This document shows positions 14,304 to 14,422 of a DNA stretch of 14,422 bases, one piece after another; position 1 is the stretch's first letter, and each line of letters starts with the position of its first letter. The position numbers were made by a program, and so were the translations under genes. A model generated the notes under the pieces. The model saw only the letters and a program-made list of their open reading frames with translations. It did not search any database and was not told the origin of the DNA. This stretch comes from M55B167 sp046482825 (GTDB lineage Bacteria > Verrucomicrobiota > Kiritimatiellia > RFP12 > UBA1067), in the NCBI GenBank assembly GCA_046482825.1, contig JAWOEI010000072.1:1-14422 (forward strand), read 5' to 3'.

Positions 14304-14422
14304 ACTGGGACGTGCACGTATCTGAAGTTCCGCATCAAGTTTAAAGTGCCGCGAGTGACCACCTGCTCGCCCTCTTCAAGCCCGTCGCCTACAATAAAAT
14401 AATCGCCGACACGTTTACCGAG
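14300..14422 (-). CDS. cusB: CusB/CzcB-type periplasmic adaptor, C-terminal end of the 0-frame (5' part outside window)
   Basis: Forty codons and a TGA at 14302-14300 read from the right edge: LGKRVGDYFIVGDGLEEGEQ then VVTRGTLNL. This is the membrane-proximal end of an RND membrane-fusion protein, where a segment of the form YFIVxxGLxEGEQVVTxG is usual. The protein would link the pump CusA to an outer-membrane channel. After GTLNL the 0-frame gives 11 unconserved residues and stops. The expected continuation LDAELQIRARPS is present in the -1 frame. A 0-frame-only product would end without the metal-binding tail. The gene runs in the same direction as cusA and is likely co-transcribed with it. 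Confidence 0.82.
   Translation of the reverse strand, partial: LGKRVGDYFIVGDGLEEGEQVVTRGTLNLMRNFRYVHVPV
14339..14345 (-). other. candidate -1 ribosomal frameshift site T TTA AAC
   Basis: On the minus strand the 0-frame codons are ACT TTA AAC TTG, so the heptamer TTTAAAC is in the exact X XXY YYZ phase used for simultaneous -1 slippage. After slippage the next codons are CTT GAT GCG GAA (LDAE), which restores the conserved adaptor sequence at the expected length. AGGTGG (14364-14359), a near Shine-Dalgarno, ends 13 nt before it, the kind of upstream stimulator known from bacterial frameshift genes such as dnaX. I found no strong downstream stem-loop by eye. Confidence 0.5.

Overview
The window is about 14.4 kb of bacterial chromosome with six genes on the plus strand in the left two thirds and a metal-efflux module on the minus strand at the right end. 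An RND pump and a signal peptide on one large protein point to a Gram-negative-type envelope. The gene mix (bacterial EndoQ, single-frame LarC, an extended CusA, a large secreted hydrolase-like protein) would fit the Planctomycetes-Verrucomicrobia-Lentisphaerae-Kiritimatiellota group. That placement is inference; no rRNA or other marker is present.

Layout, plus strand: the 3' part of a 2-oxoacid dehydrogenase E1 beta gene (2-754); a family 2 glycosyltransferase (852-1718); tilS (1885-3342); larC (3447-4745); a PHP-family endonuclease Q (4887-6149); a secreted, probably carbohydrate-active protein (6250-8307); an overlapping unrecognised beta-rich ORF (8298-9209); and a decayed sirtuin (9269-9685). 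Gaps between the first six genes are about 90-170 nt, so they look like co-oriented single genes and not a tight operon. No gene-free stretch exceeds about 170 nt. I see no tRNA, rRNA, CRISPR array, insertion sequence or integrase.

Minus strand: the C-terminal end of a CusB-like periplasmic adaptor enters at the right edge (14422-14300). Its DUF3347-like metal-binding tail lies in the -1 frame (14303-13767), and a CusA/CzcA-family RND permease follows (start about 13676, end 9747). Together they should form the inner-membrane and periplasmic parts of a Cu/Ag-type or related cation efflux pump. The outer-membrane component and any regulator are not in the window.

The most interesting features are places where a reading frame breaks or RNA could fold. 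(1) The adaptor changes to the -1 frame exactly at T TTA AAC, a canonical -1 slippery heptamer, with an SD-like AGGTGG 13 nt upstream. This is either programmed frameshifting or a one-base lesion. (2) The 5' leader of the secreted protein has two perfect 7-bp hairpins and an alternative perfect 7-bp pairing that would break the second, an attenuator-like layout. (3) The sirtuin has lost its catalytic core and zinc site and has an in-frame stop with the family's C-terminus still readable beyond it. (4) The secreted protein and the next ORF overlap in a way that may be a broken single gene. (5) Two diverged hairpin repeats sit between the adaptor and pump genes.
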